Below, piece by piece: positions 55,101 to 61,718 of a stretch of 64,000 nucleotides of DNA. The translations under genes were made by a program, and so were the position numbers. Every line of letters starts with the position of its first letter. The stretch's first letter is position 1. The notes beneath the pieces are model-generated. The model had not been told where the DNA came from, did no database searches, and worked only from the letters and a program-made list of their open reading frames with translations. This DNA comes from Butyrivibrio sp. AE3009 (lineage in GTDB: Bacteria > Bacillota > Clostridia > Lachnospirales > Lachnospiraceae): assembly GCF_000420845.1 (NCBI RefSeq), contig NZ_ATVS01000015.1:1-64000 (forward strand), read 5' to 3'.

Positions 55101-56348
55101 AACTTCAGGATCGAAGAAAGCAGCAGCGTTATAGTGAGCAATTGTCTCAACTTCTCCGTCATCAAGAACAAGTGCAGACTTAAGGAGAGCCTCACCGTAA
55201 CCTGTTGAGCAGGCTCTTGCTATCTTCACGCCTTCAGGCATAAGTTTGTAGATCTCCTGAATTGAGGAAATAGCAGTCTTAAGAGGACTTCCGTTATTGC
55301 TTGAATAAAATGAATAGAGAAGATCACCGTCTTCACTGATGAGTGCGCACTTAGTTGTAGTAGAACCGGCGTCAATTCCAAGGAAAGCATTGCCCTGGTA
55401 GTCATCGAGCTTCTTGGTCCTAACTTTGTACTGAGACTGTCTGTTTTTGAATGCGTTATAGTCATCCTCTGTTTTGAAGAGAGGGTCAAGTCTTGAAACT
55501 TCGGCATCCATCACAATCTTATGAGAGAGTTTACCAACCATCTCGTCCATGCTGTAGCTGGTTTCTTCTTTAGCATTAAGAGCTGAACCAATTGCAGCAA
55601 AAAGATGTGAATTATCTGTATCGATGGTATGCTCCTCATCAAGGTTCAGCGTTCTGATAAATGCTGCCTTAAGCTGATCCAGGAAGTGAAGAGGACCGCC
55701 GAGAAAGGCAATGTGACCTCTGATTGGCTTACCGCAGGCAAGACCTGAAATAGTCTGATTAACTACTGCCTGGAAAATAGAAGCGGCCAGGTCCTCCTTA
55801 GTTGCGCCTTCATTAATTAAAGGCTGAATATCGGACTTGGCAAATACGCCGCAACGTGCAGCGATTGTATATAAAGAATTATAATTTTTGGCATACTCAT
55901 TAAGACCTGATGCATCGGTCTGAAGAAGAGCCGCCATCTGGTCAATAAATGAACCTGTACCACCGGCACAGATTCCGTTCATACGCTGTTCAACGTTGCC
56001 ACCTTCAAAATAAATAATCTTGGCATCCTCGCCGCCTAGCTCAATAGCGACATCTGTCTTAGGCGCAAGTGCCTTAAGCGATGTGGAAACAGCGATAACC
56101 TCCTGAACGAAAGGAACTTCAAGATGCTTTGCAAGTGTAAGTCCGCCGGATCCTGTGATGACAGGATGGAGTATGATGTTACCGGATACCTTGCTGGCCT
56201 CCTTAAGAAGCTCTGCGAGTGTCTCCTGAATATTTGCAAAATGTCTTTTGTAATCGGAAAATACTATGTTTCGCTCGCTGTCAAGAAGTGCAATCTTAAC
56301 TGTAGTAGATCCAATATCAATGCCTAATGTGTAATCCTTAGAAATCAT
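52098..56348 (-). CDS. Giant 2-hydroxyacyl-CoA dehydratase activase-related protein
   Basis: A 1416-residue protein. It has two BcrAD/BadF-type ATPase domains in tandem (LGIDIGSTTVKIALL from residue 8; LGIDAGSTTTKCALI near 322), each with activase motifs including GTGSFIDQM and SGCGSFIET. A Cys-rich segment (C-Q-G-C-T-N-H-C-R-L ... C-E-R-G) and a DUF2229 region follow, then a 2-hydroxyglutaryl-CoA dehydratase D/double-cubane-like region (about 950-1400). The family usually couples ATP hydrolysis to low-potential electron transfer. The reaction here is unknown; it is a single-gene unit. Confidence 0.88.
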   Translation of the reverse strand: MISKDYTLGIDIGSTTVKIALLDSERNIVFSDYKRHFANIQETLAELLKEASKVSGNIILHPVITGSGGLTLAKHLEVPFVQEVIAVSTSLKALAPKTDVAIELGGEDAKIIYFEGGNVEQRMNGICAGGTGSFIDQMAALLQTDASGLNEYAKNYNSLYTIAARCGVFAKSDIQPLINEGATKEDLAASIFQAVVNQTISGLACGKPIRGHIAFLGGPLHFLDQLKAAFIRTLNLDEEHTIDTDNSHLFAAIGSALNAKEETSYSMDEMVGKLSHKIVMDAEVSRLDPLFKTEDDYNAFKNRQSQYKVRTKKLDDYQGNAFLGIDAGSTTTKCALISEDGDLLYSFYSSNNGSPLKTAISSIQEIYKLMPEGVKIARACSTGYGEALLKSALVLDDGEVETIAHYNAAAFFDPEVDCILDIGGQDMKCIHIKNGSVDSVQLNEACSSGCGSFIETFAKSLDYSVQDFAKVALYAKSPVDLGTRCTVFMNSRVKQAQKEGADVADISSGLAYSVIKNALFKVIKVSDAKDLGEHIVVQGGTFYNDAVLRAFEIISGAEAIRPDIAGIMGAFGAALIARDRFGETADYKTTMLTIDQINSLEYTTSMTTCQGCTNHCRLTVNKFTGGRQHISGNRCERGIGKVKNADNIPNLFDYKYKRIFGYEPLTADKAHRGTVGIPRVLNFYENYPFWFTFFTNLGYRVVLSPRSTHQIYELGIESIPSESECYPAKISHGHVEWLIRQNVDFIFYPGLFYEREEVEGATNHYNCPIVTSYSENIKNNVEAITDGKAKLRNPFMAFTSLETATKALVKEFAELPADEVIKAAKDGWDEMAKARQDIRDKGEETLKWMEENGRHGIVLAGRPYHVDPEINHGIPDMICSYGVAVLTEDSVSHLGTPERPLIVSDQWMYHSRLYAAASFVRTREDLDLIQLNSFGCGLDAVTTDQVNDILSGSDKIYTCLKIDEVNNLGSARIRVRSLLAAIRVRKQKNKKIHVNDCSNHRVLFTEDMRKNYTILCPQMSPIHFDILEPAFAACGYNFVVMQNDNRHAIDMGLKYVNNDACYPSLWVVGQIMDELLSGKYDLNRTAVIMSQTGGGCRATNYVGFIRRALKKAGMEQIPVVSLNLSKLEANPGFHINLEMLMRAAYGAIFGDVFMRCVYRMRPYEKVKGSVDACHEKWMGPVKEFVTAKHMSFLKFQKLCKEIIEDFDKIEITDEIKPRVGVVGEILVKFAPAANNHLVELLEAEGAEAVVPDLIDFMLYCFYNQIYKAEELGTSAKTATLMKAAIWGIERLRSGASRAFEKSEHFDPPTSIYKLVEYAKPIVSIGNQTGEGWFLTGEMVELIKEGASNIVCTQPFGCLPNHVVGKGVIKQMRHLYPGCNIVAIDYDPGASEVNQLNRIKLMLSTAQKKVDTIKKAI

Positions 56349-56418
56349 ATATAAACCTCATAAAAATATTTAACCCTATATAATAAGTAAAAATAAGGCC
56401 AAAATGACAATCTCTATG

Positions 56419-56447
56419 ATTATAATCCAGCGGTCAACAAAAATCAA
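56419..56447 (-). promoter_or_regulatory. Sigma-A promoter of the activase-related gene
   Basis: On the minus strand: TTGATT (56447-56442), 17 nt, TATAAT (56424-56419). The expected leader is about 65 nt. Confidence 0.7.
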
Positions 56448-56457
56448 TTAACATAAA

Positions 56458-56485
56458 TTGCACAAAATATAAAATGTGGTATCAT
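56458..56485 (+). promoter_or_regulatory. Predicted sigma-A promoter of the four-gene signalling operon
   Basis: TTGCAC (56458-56463), 16 nt, TATCAT (56480-56485) with a TGG extended element. It is divergent from, and nearly abuts, the activase promoter (-35 at 56442-56447). Confidence 0.6.
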
Positions 56486-56517
56486 GATTTAGTAAGTATC
56501 TATGAGGGGAAGTATTT

Positions 56518-58785
56518 ATGTTGGAAAAATTTAGATGTTTTTTAAGTCTGATTTTGGTGGGGGCAATTTTTTCTCTTAGCTTTTCATCCTTTTTGGTTCA
56601 CGCAGCATCCGATGACGAGATCAAGACTGTCAAAGTCGGATATTATCAGAATGAAGTATTTGAAGACGGTGGCTATGATGGTGCTATAAAAAAAGGATAT
56701 GCCTACGAGTATTACAGAAAGATATCCGAGTACGCCGGATGGACCTATGAATATGTATACGGAGATTTTGTTGACATCTACAATATGCTTCTTAAGGGGG
56801 AAGTTGATGTAGTTGCGGGACTTGCATATACAGAGAAACGTTCAACACTGATCTATTATCCCGAGAAGCCCATGGGCTTTGAGAGCTATGGCCTTGTTAA
56901 GCACGAGGGTGATGATTCACTCACATCAGATCCTGCAACGCTTAACGGACGAACCATAGGAGTCCTTGATTCCGCAATAGTAGATATTCTTAATGACTAT
57001 CTCAAAAAAGAAAGAGTTAATGCGGAGGTTATCACCTTCAGTGATTACGGTAATCTGCTGGAATGCTTCGACAGAAAAGAAATCGATCTTATTGCAGCTG
57101 AGATTGACGGAATCTATGACAGGTATCACGCCGAAGTAATGTCTTATTTTGGCGAAAATGATTATTATATGTGCGTCAGCAGGAAAAGACCTGACCTTGT
57201 AAGAGCTCTTAATATGGCTCAGGCTCAGCTCTATGTTGATAACCCGGATTATATCAGTAACCTTCGCAACAAATATTATCCATCAGCATTATCCAGCCGT
57301 GCTTTTAATAAAACTGAGTTGAAATGGTTAAAAGAGAATGAAGAGTTAACCATCGGTTATCTGAATGACTTTTTGCCGTATAGTGATACAGATAAAAACG
57401 GTAATGTAACGGGAATGGTGGCTGATATATTCCCCTATACATTTAAGCAATTGGGAATAAGCTCACTCACCTATGAATACAAGGGATATGACACCTACGA
57501 TGAACTTATTGCTGCAATAGGAAGTGGACAGGTTGATGTGGCATTCCCTGTAGGTGGAGGCCTCTATTATTCCGAGGAGGACGGCATACTTATATCAGAT
57601 CCTGTTTTGTCCACATTGACCGATCTCGTATACAGTGAGAAAAGACCCAGTACAGGAACTATTGATTTTGCGGTAAATGAGAAAAACAAACTTCAATATT
57701 ATTATATTAAGAATAATTATCCCCATTCCAGCATAAAGCAATATGCCAGTTTGGAAGATTGTCTTGATGCAGTTGAAAAAGGCGATGTTTCATATACAAC
57801 ATTAAACGGACTCAGAACAGGATTGGTTCTAAAAAATAAGTCTTATGATAAGCTTTCTTTCATTCAGCTAAGCTATCAGGACGACAGCTGTTTTGGTGTC
57901 AAAATTGGAAATAACGGACTTTTGATGCTGTTAAACAGAGGCATCCATATCGCGGGTTCTGATTATCAGAATATGGCATTTCGTTATTCTCAAAATCTTG
58001 ATAAACCCACTTTAAAAGATTTTCTTAAAAAGTACTATTGGTTCATCTTCGCGGCTATTCTGATCTTTTTACTTTTCATCATGCATATGCTGATAAAGGA
58101 TATAAGGATTGGCCGAGAGAGGATTGCTGAAAAAGAAAGAGCAAGAATAGAGATTGAGAAGGCCGATCACGACAAATTCGTCTTTGTAAACAAAATGGCC
58201 AATTATATGGGCGAACCGATGCGAGGTCTTAATTCTCTTATACATAAGGCTAAAATAACCGAAGATTCCAATAAAGTATCGAATTACATCGAAGAGATGG
58301 AGATATACAGTAGTAAGCTCAGCGAAGTAATAAACAATATCCTTAACATGAGTAGACTTGAGAGCGGACAGTTCAAACTTGAAGATAAGAATCAGACCTT
58401 CAAGGGCAAAAGAATACTTGTTGTTGAGGATACAATGCAGAATCAGATGGTGACCGGCAAGATTCTCAAAAAACTGGGATTTGAGATCCAGTGCGCATCT
58501 GACGGCGAAGAGGCTTATGATAAATTAAATGCTGCACCTGAAGGCTATTTTGATGCTATAATCATGGACATGGATGTAAGGGACAACGATGATTTTGAGG
58601 CTGCAACCAAGATACGAAGCCTTAACAATTATGCCAAGGCTGACATTCCCATTGTTGCTATAACATCAGAAGTTCCGGTAAACGATGAGGGCACTGATAA
58701 AAAGCTATTTACAGAATACTATTTTACCAAGCCCTATGACATCGCGGAGATGACAGAAGTCTTCTCTAAAATTTTTAAGAGTTAA
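56518..58785 (+). CDS. Receptor with two solute-binding domains, degenerate kinase stem and receiver domain
   Basis: A 755-residue protein: signal segment (1-30), two tandem periplasmic solute-binding (SBP_bac_3-like) domains (about 35-265 and 275-500), one transmembrane helix (507-526), a HisKA-like helical stem (about 550-615) and a C-terminal receiver domain (about 630-755). The usual H-box 'SHEIRTPMN' reads A-N-Y-M-G-E-P-M-R, so N562 replaces the phospho-His, and no ATPase domain lies between stem and receiver. The receiver keeps D684 and K738. It cannot act as a kinase alone; it may signal through its receiver or partners. It is the first gene of a four-gene operon. Confidence 0.85.
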   Translation: MLEKFRCFLSLILVGAIFSLSFSSFLVHAASDDEIKTVKVGYYQNEVFEDGGYDGAIKKGYAYEYYRKISEYAGWTYEYVYGDFVDIYNMLLKGEVDVVAGLAYTEKRSTLIYYPEKPMGFESYGLVKHEGDDSLTSDPATLNGRTIGVLDSAIVDILNDYLKKERVNAEVITFSDYGNLLECFDRKEIDLIAAEIDGIYDRYHAEVMSYFGENDYYMCVSRKRPDLVRALNMAQAQLYVDNPDYISNLRNKYYPSALSSRAFNKTELKWLKENEELTIGYLNDFLPYSDTDKNGNVTGMVADIFPYTFKQLGISSLTYEYKGYDTYDELIAAIGSGQVDVAFPVGGGLYYSEEDGILISDPVLSTLTDLVYSEKRPSTGTIDFAVNEKNKLQYYYIKNNYPHSSIKQYASLEDCLDAVEKGDVSYTTLNGLRTGLVLKNKSYDKLSFIQLSYQDDSCFGVKIGNNGLLMLLNRGIHIAGSDYQNMAFRYSQNLDKPTLKDFLKKYYWFIFAAILIFLLFIMHMLIKDIRIGRERIAEKERARIEIEKADHDKFVFVNKMANYMGEPMRGLNSLIHKAKITEDSNKVSNYIEEMEIYSSKLSEVINNILNMSRLESGQFKLEDKNQTFKGKRILVVEDTMQNQMVTGKILKKLGFEIQCASDGEEAYDKLNAAPEGYFDAIIMDMDVRDNDDFEAATKIRSLNNYAKADIPIVAITSEVPVNDEGTDKKLFTEYYFTKPYDIAEMTEVFSKIFKS

Positions 58786-58799
58786 AAGAGGATTTTTAA

Positions 58800-59669
58800 A
58801 TGAACAATTTTATTAACAAGCTTGAGAGAAAATTCGGAAAGTTTGCTATTCCCAATCTCACCATGTATATCATTGCGCTGTATGCGATTGGTTATATCAT
58901 GATGATATTCAGACTGAACGGACTTTTTGATTATATCAGCCTGGATCCCTATAAGATTCTCCACGGGCAGGTATGGAGACTTATCTCATGGGTTCTGATA
59001 CCTCCGTCGGATGGATTTAGCATTCTTATGATCATTACCTTAATATTTTATTATTTCATTGGTAACAACATGGAGAGAACCATGGGAACCTTCCGCTACA
59101 ATCTGTTTATTTTCAGCGGAATAATTTTCATGATCATAGGCGCATTTCTTTCTTATTTGATTTATCTGCTGAGATATCCTGCGGATGTAGTTCAGATAAT
59201 GGAGATAACTGCAGGATTCTACAATATGATGTATCTACAGGAGATGGTATTCCTTGCTTTTGCTATTTGCTATCCTGAGATGCAGGTTCTTTTGATGTTC
59301 ATTATTCCAATCAAAGTAAAATGGCTGGGCATCGCCTATGGTATTATTCTCGGAGTTGAATGTATTCAGGGCCTTATGGATCAGAATTACGCTGTATTCT
59401 TCGCAATCGGCTCTCAGCTTCTGAATCTGTTCTTGTTTTATTTACAGACAGGACGTATGTCCAGATTTAAGCCAAAGGACATTAAAAGAAGACACGATTT
59501 CAGCAGAAATGTCAGGATGGCTCCCAAAGGTGTCACAAGACATAAATGTGCGGTATGCGGAAAATCAGAAGAAACCAACCCTGAGCTTGAATTCAGGTTC
59601 TGTTCCAAGTGTAACGGCAATTATGAATACTGCCAGGATCATCTTTTTACACATCAGCATGTTAAATAA
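58800..59669 (+). CDS. Rhomboid-like membrane protein with C-terminal zinc-binding motif, no catalytic residues
   Basis: A 289-residue protein with about six transmembrane helices. It has rhomboid-superfamily features: GQVWRLISWVLIP, G-N-N-M-E-R-T-M-G-T-F-R, and P-x-x-x-V...IIPIKVKWLG. The rhomboid GxSG serine is absent (TAGFYNMMYLQ) and the last-helix His is not seen, so it is likely a non-protease, derlin-like. A cytoplasmic tail holds C250/C253, C268/C271, C278 and H281/H285/H287, which could form one or two zinc sites. It starts 14 nt after the receptor gene. Confidence 0.75.
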   Translation: MNNFINKLERKFGKFAIPNLTMYIIALYAIGYIMMIFRLNGLFDYISLDPYKILHGQVWRLISWVLIPPSDGFSILMIITLIFYYFIGNNMERTMGTFRYNLFIFSGIIFMIIGAFLSYLIYLLRYPADVVQIMEITAGFYNMMYLQEMVFLAFAICYPEMQVLLMFIIPIKVKWLGIAYGIILGVECIQGLMDQNYAVFFAIGSQLLNLFLFYLQTGRMSRFKPKDIKRRHDFSRNVRMAPKGVTRHKCAVCGKSEETNPELEFRFCSKCNGNYEYCQDHLFTHQHVK

Positions 59670-59692
59670 AAATACGGAGAATATTATAGATA

Positions 59693-60457
59693 ATGGGAAA
59701 TATTGATAATAAAGAGGTGGAGTTTGCCTCTATACTTAAGACTGTAACAAGAACAGCAAGAGAGAACAGGAATTTCATCACCAAAGAGCAGGTGGAGACA
59801 GCATTTTCAGAGCTTGAGCTTGATGAGAAGCAGATGGAAATGGTGTTTGACTACCTGAAACAACACAATATCGGCGTTGATGAAAAGGTAGATTTTACAG
59901 ATGAGAATCTTACAGAGGAAGAGACTAATTATCTGAATGACTATCTGGAGAGCCTGGAAGCTCTTCCTAAACTCACAGAGGGAGAGCTTGAGGCAGTATC
60001 TATGTCCGCAATAGCAGGAGATAAGGATGCTCAGTCCAAACTGATAGAGAATTATCTTCCTCTCGTTGTGGATGTTGCCAGAATGTATTCTGAGCAGGGT
60101 GTTTTTCTTGAGGATCTTATCGGAGAAGGTAATTTTGCGTTGACCAAAGGCGTTACAATGCTCGATGCCGTGGGAGAACCTTCAGAGGTCGAGAGTTTCC
60201 TTTATAAAATGATGCTTGATGCGATGGAAGCGATCATTCAGGACAATCTTGCGGAAGATGCAGGAAGTCAGAAGGTGCTTGAGCTGGTAAATGAAGTAGC
60301 CGACAAAGCAAGAGAACTAGCTGAAGACCTCAGAAGAAAAGTAACTGTTCAGGAACTCATGGAGGAGACCGGCTGGGATGAAGACAAAATTCGTACAGCC
60401 ATCAAGTTCAGCGCAGATAATATCGAAGATCTTGACAGTGGAGAGAAGAAAGACTGA
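59693..60457 (+). CDS. Sigma-70-like protein lacking region 4
   Basis: A 254-residue protein. Residues 1-62 resemble sigma region 1.1. Residues 90-155 match regions 1.2-2.2 (KLTEGELEAVSMSAIAGDKDAQSKLIENYLPLVVDVARMYSEQGVFLEDLIGEGNFAL). The -10-reading part (region 2.3/2.4) is degraded (VESFLYKMMLDAMEAIIQDNL), a region 3-like part follows (VTVQELMEETGWDEDKIRTAIK), and region 4 is missing. It may bind core polymerase without recognising a standard promoter, or it may be a regulator. It is in the same operon. Confidence 0.8.
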   Translation: MGNIDNKEVEFASILKTVTRTARENRNFITKEQVETAFSELELDEKQMEMVFDYLKQHNIGVDEKVDFTDENLTEEETNYLNDYLESLEALPKLTEGELEAVSMSAIAGDKDAQSKLIENYLPLVVDVARMYSEQGVFLEDLIGEGNFALTKGVTMLDAVGEPSEVESFLYKMMLDAMEAIIQDNLAEDAGSQKVLELVNEVADKARELAEDLRRKVTVQELMEETGWDEDKIRTAIKFSADNIEDLDSGEKKD

Positions 60458-60460
60458 TAT

Positions 60461-60877
60461 ATGAACAATATTGTTAATGAAGATGATTTTAAATATTACA
60501 TGCAGGATATCGAACGTCATTATTTTGGCTGTAGATACAATTACAACGAACTTCTGGGGAACGAGATGGTTCCCTTTAAGTTCAAGACCATAATCTCCAA
60601 ACATATGAAAGATGACGTGGATCTTAATACAACATTAGAGAGTCATCTGTATTATCTGACCGACGATAATTTTGACTACGAGATTTATAAGCAGCTAAAG
60701 GGGAGAGTACGAGTATCTGAATACAAGAATCCTCTTGCAAGGGAAAAAGGGTTTAAAGAGAAAGTATATACAATTCCTGAGCTTGTAAGAATATCTAAGG
60801 AATCAAAAGAAGATAGGGGAATGATCATTAGAGAGCTGATAATTTCCAAATTGGCACTATTTGCTTTCCCGGTTTAA
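60461..60877 (+). CDS. Uncharacterised protein, partner of the sigma-like protein
   Basis: A 138-residue soluble protein with no recognised motif. Its gene starts 3 nt after the sigma-like gene stop, so they are probably cotranslated and may interact. Acidic residues and aromatics are spread through it. The end is hydrophobic (ELIISKLALFAFPV). A terminator follows. Confidence 0.7.
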   Translation: MNNIVNEDDFKYYMQDIERHYFGCRYNYNELLGNEMVPFKFKTIISKHMKDDVDLNTTLESHLYYLTDDNFDYEIYKQLKGRVRVSEYKNPLAREKGFKEKVYTIPELVRISKESKEDRGMIIRELIISKLALFAFPV

Positions 60878-60894
60878 GAGAATAAAAAAGGCAT

Positions 60895-60930
60895 AAAAAA
60901 ACTACCTGACTGATATCAGGTAGTTTTCTT
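60895..60930. terminator. Bidirectional terminator between the four-gene operon and rpmB
   Basis: ACTACCTGA (60901-60909) pairs with TCAGGTAGT (60916-60924), with A-run to the left and T-run to the right. It provides a terminator for both convergent directions. Confidence 0.9.
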
Positions 60931-60943
60931 AGTTCATTTGAAA

Positions 60944-61129
60944 TTAAGCTCTCTCAACTTTGTTAGATCTAAGGCAGCTTGTGCAAACGTGCATTCTCTG
61001 AGTTGATCCGTTAACCTTAACAGCAACGTGCTGAACGTTTGACTTCCAAACTCTGTTAGATCTTCTATGGGAATGGCTTACGTTGTTACCGAAATGAACG
61101 CCCTTGCCACAAATATCACATTTAGCCAT
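60944..61129 (-). CDS. rpmB: 50S ribosomal protein L28
   Basis: A 61-residue L28 (MAKCDICGKGVHFGNNVSHSHRRSNRVWKSNVQHVAVKVNG; CTSCLRSNKVERA). The four Cys (CxxC at C4/C7 and C49/C52) make it the zinc-binding form of L28. It lies divergently upstream of the Asp23-fakA-recG genes, a typical Firmicute arrangement. Confidence 0.96.
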   Translation of the reverse strand: MAKCDICGKGVHFGNNVSHSHRRSNRVWKSNVQHVAVKVNGSTQRMHVCTSCLRSNKVERA

Positions 61130-61203
61130 TTTGACACCTCCTTATAAGCCATGTAATCTGTTTCTTACAGCAAAATTATTGCGAATTTATCCGCAACATT
61201 GAT

Positions 61204-61232
61204 ATCTTAGCAGAAACAAATAAGGATTGCAA
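61204..61232 (-). promoter_or_regulatory. Sigma-A promoter of rpmB
   Basis: On the minus strand: TTGCAA (61232-61227), 17 nt, TAAGAT (61209-61204), preceded by TGC as an extended -10. The expected leader is about 68 nt. Confidence 0.7.
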
Positions 61233-61254
61233 GTAAAATCTGCAAAAATTATAG

Positions 61255-61283
61255 TTTATTTTTTATAAAACTGCTATTATAAT
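61255..61283 (+). promoter_or_regulatory. Predicted sigma-A promoter of the Asp23-fakA-recG genes
   Basis: TTTATT (61255-61260), 17 nt, TATAAT (61278-61283), 55 nt before the first start. Confidence 0.55.
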
Positions 61284-61338
61284 ACTATATGTATGCGAAA
61301 AAGGCAGTAAAATATCGCACATTTTAAGGAGGACACAT

Positions 61339-61701
61339 ATGAAGGCTTCTCTAATGAACACTCACATGGGAAATATTTCCATTGATAATGAAGTAATTGC
61401 CCAGTATGCGGGTGCAGTTGCTATGGAGTGCTTTGGAATCGTAGGTATGGCCAATGTCAATGTGAAGGACGGACTTGTCAGCCTGCTTAAGCTGGATTCC
61501 ATGACAAGAGGAATTAATGTAACTTTGGATGAGAATAAGAAGCTGAAGCTTGACTTCCATGTTATAGTAGCTTATGGTGTTAGCATTTCAGCCGTTTCAA
61601 CTAATCTTATTGATACGGTTAAATATAAAGTAGAGGAATTTACCGGGCTTGAAATCGAGAAGATCAACATCTACATCGAAGGCGTCCGCGTTATTGATTG
61701 A
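61339..61701 (+). CDS. Asp23/Gls24 family protein (YloU-like)
   Basis: A 120-residue Asp23/Gls24 family protein (IDNEVIAQYAGAVAMECFGIVGMANVNVKDGLVSLLKLDS; VIVAYGVSISAVSTNLIDTVKYKVEEFTGLEIEKINIYIEGVRVID). RBS AAGGAGG. In Firmicutes this gene stands before fakA; the family is tied to cell-envelope or lipid homeostasis, but the exact role is unknown. Confidence 0.88.
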   Translation: MKASLMNTHMGNISIDNEVIAQYAGAVAMECFGIVGMANVNVKDGLVSLLKLDSMTRGINVTLDENKKLKLDFHVIVAYGVSISAVSTNLIDTVKYKVEEFTGLEIEKINIYIEGVRVID

Positions 61702-61718
61702 TTTGGAGGAAGATTGTT

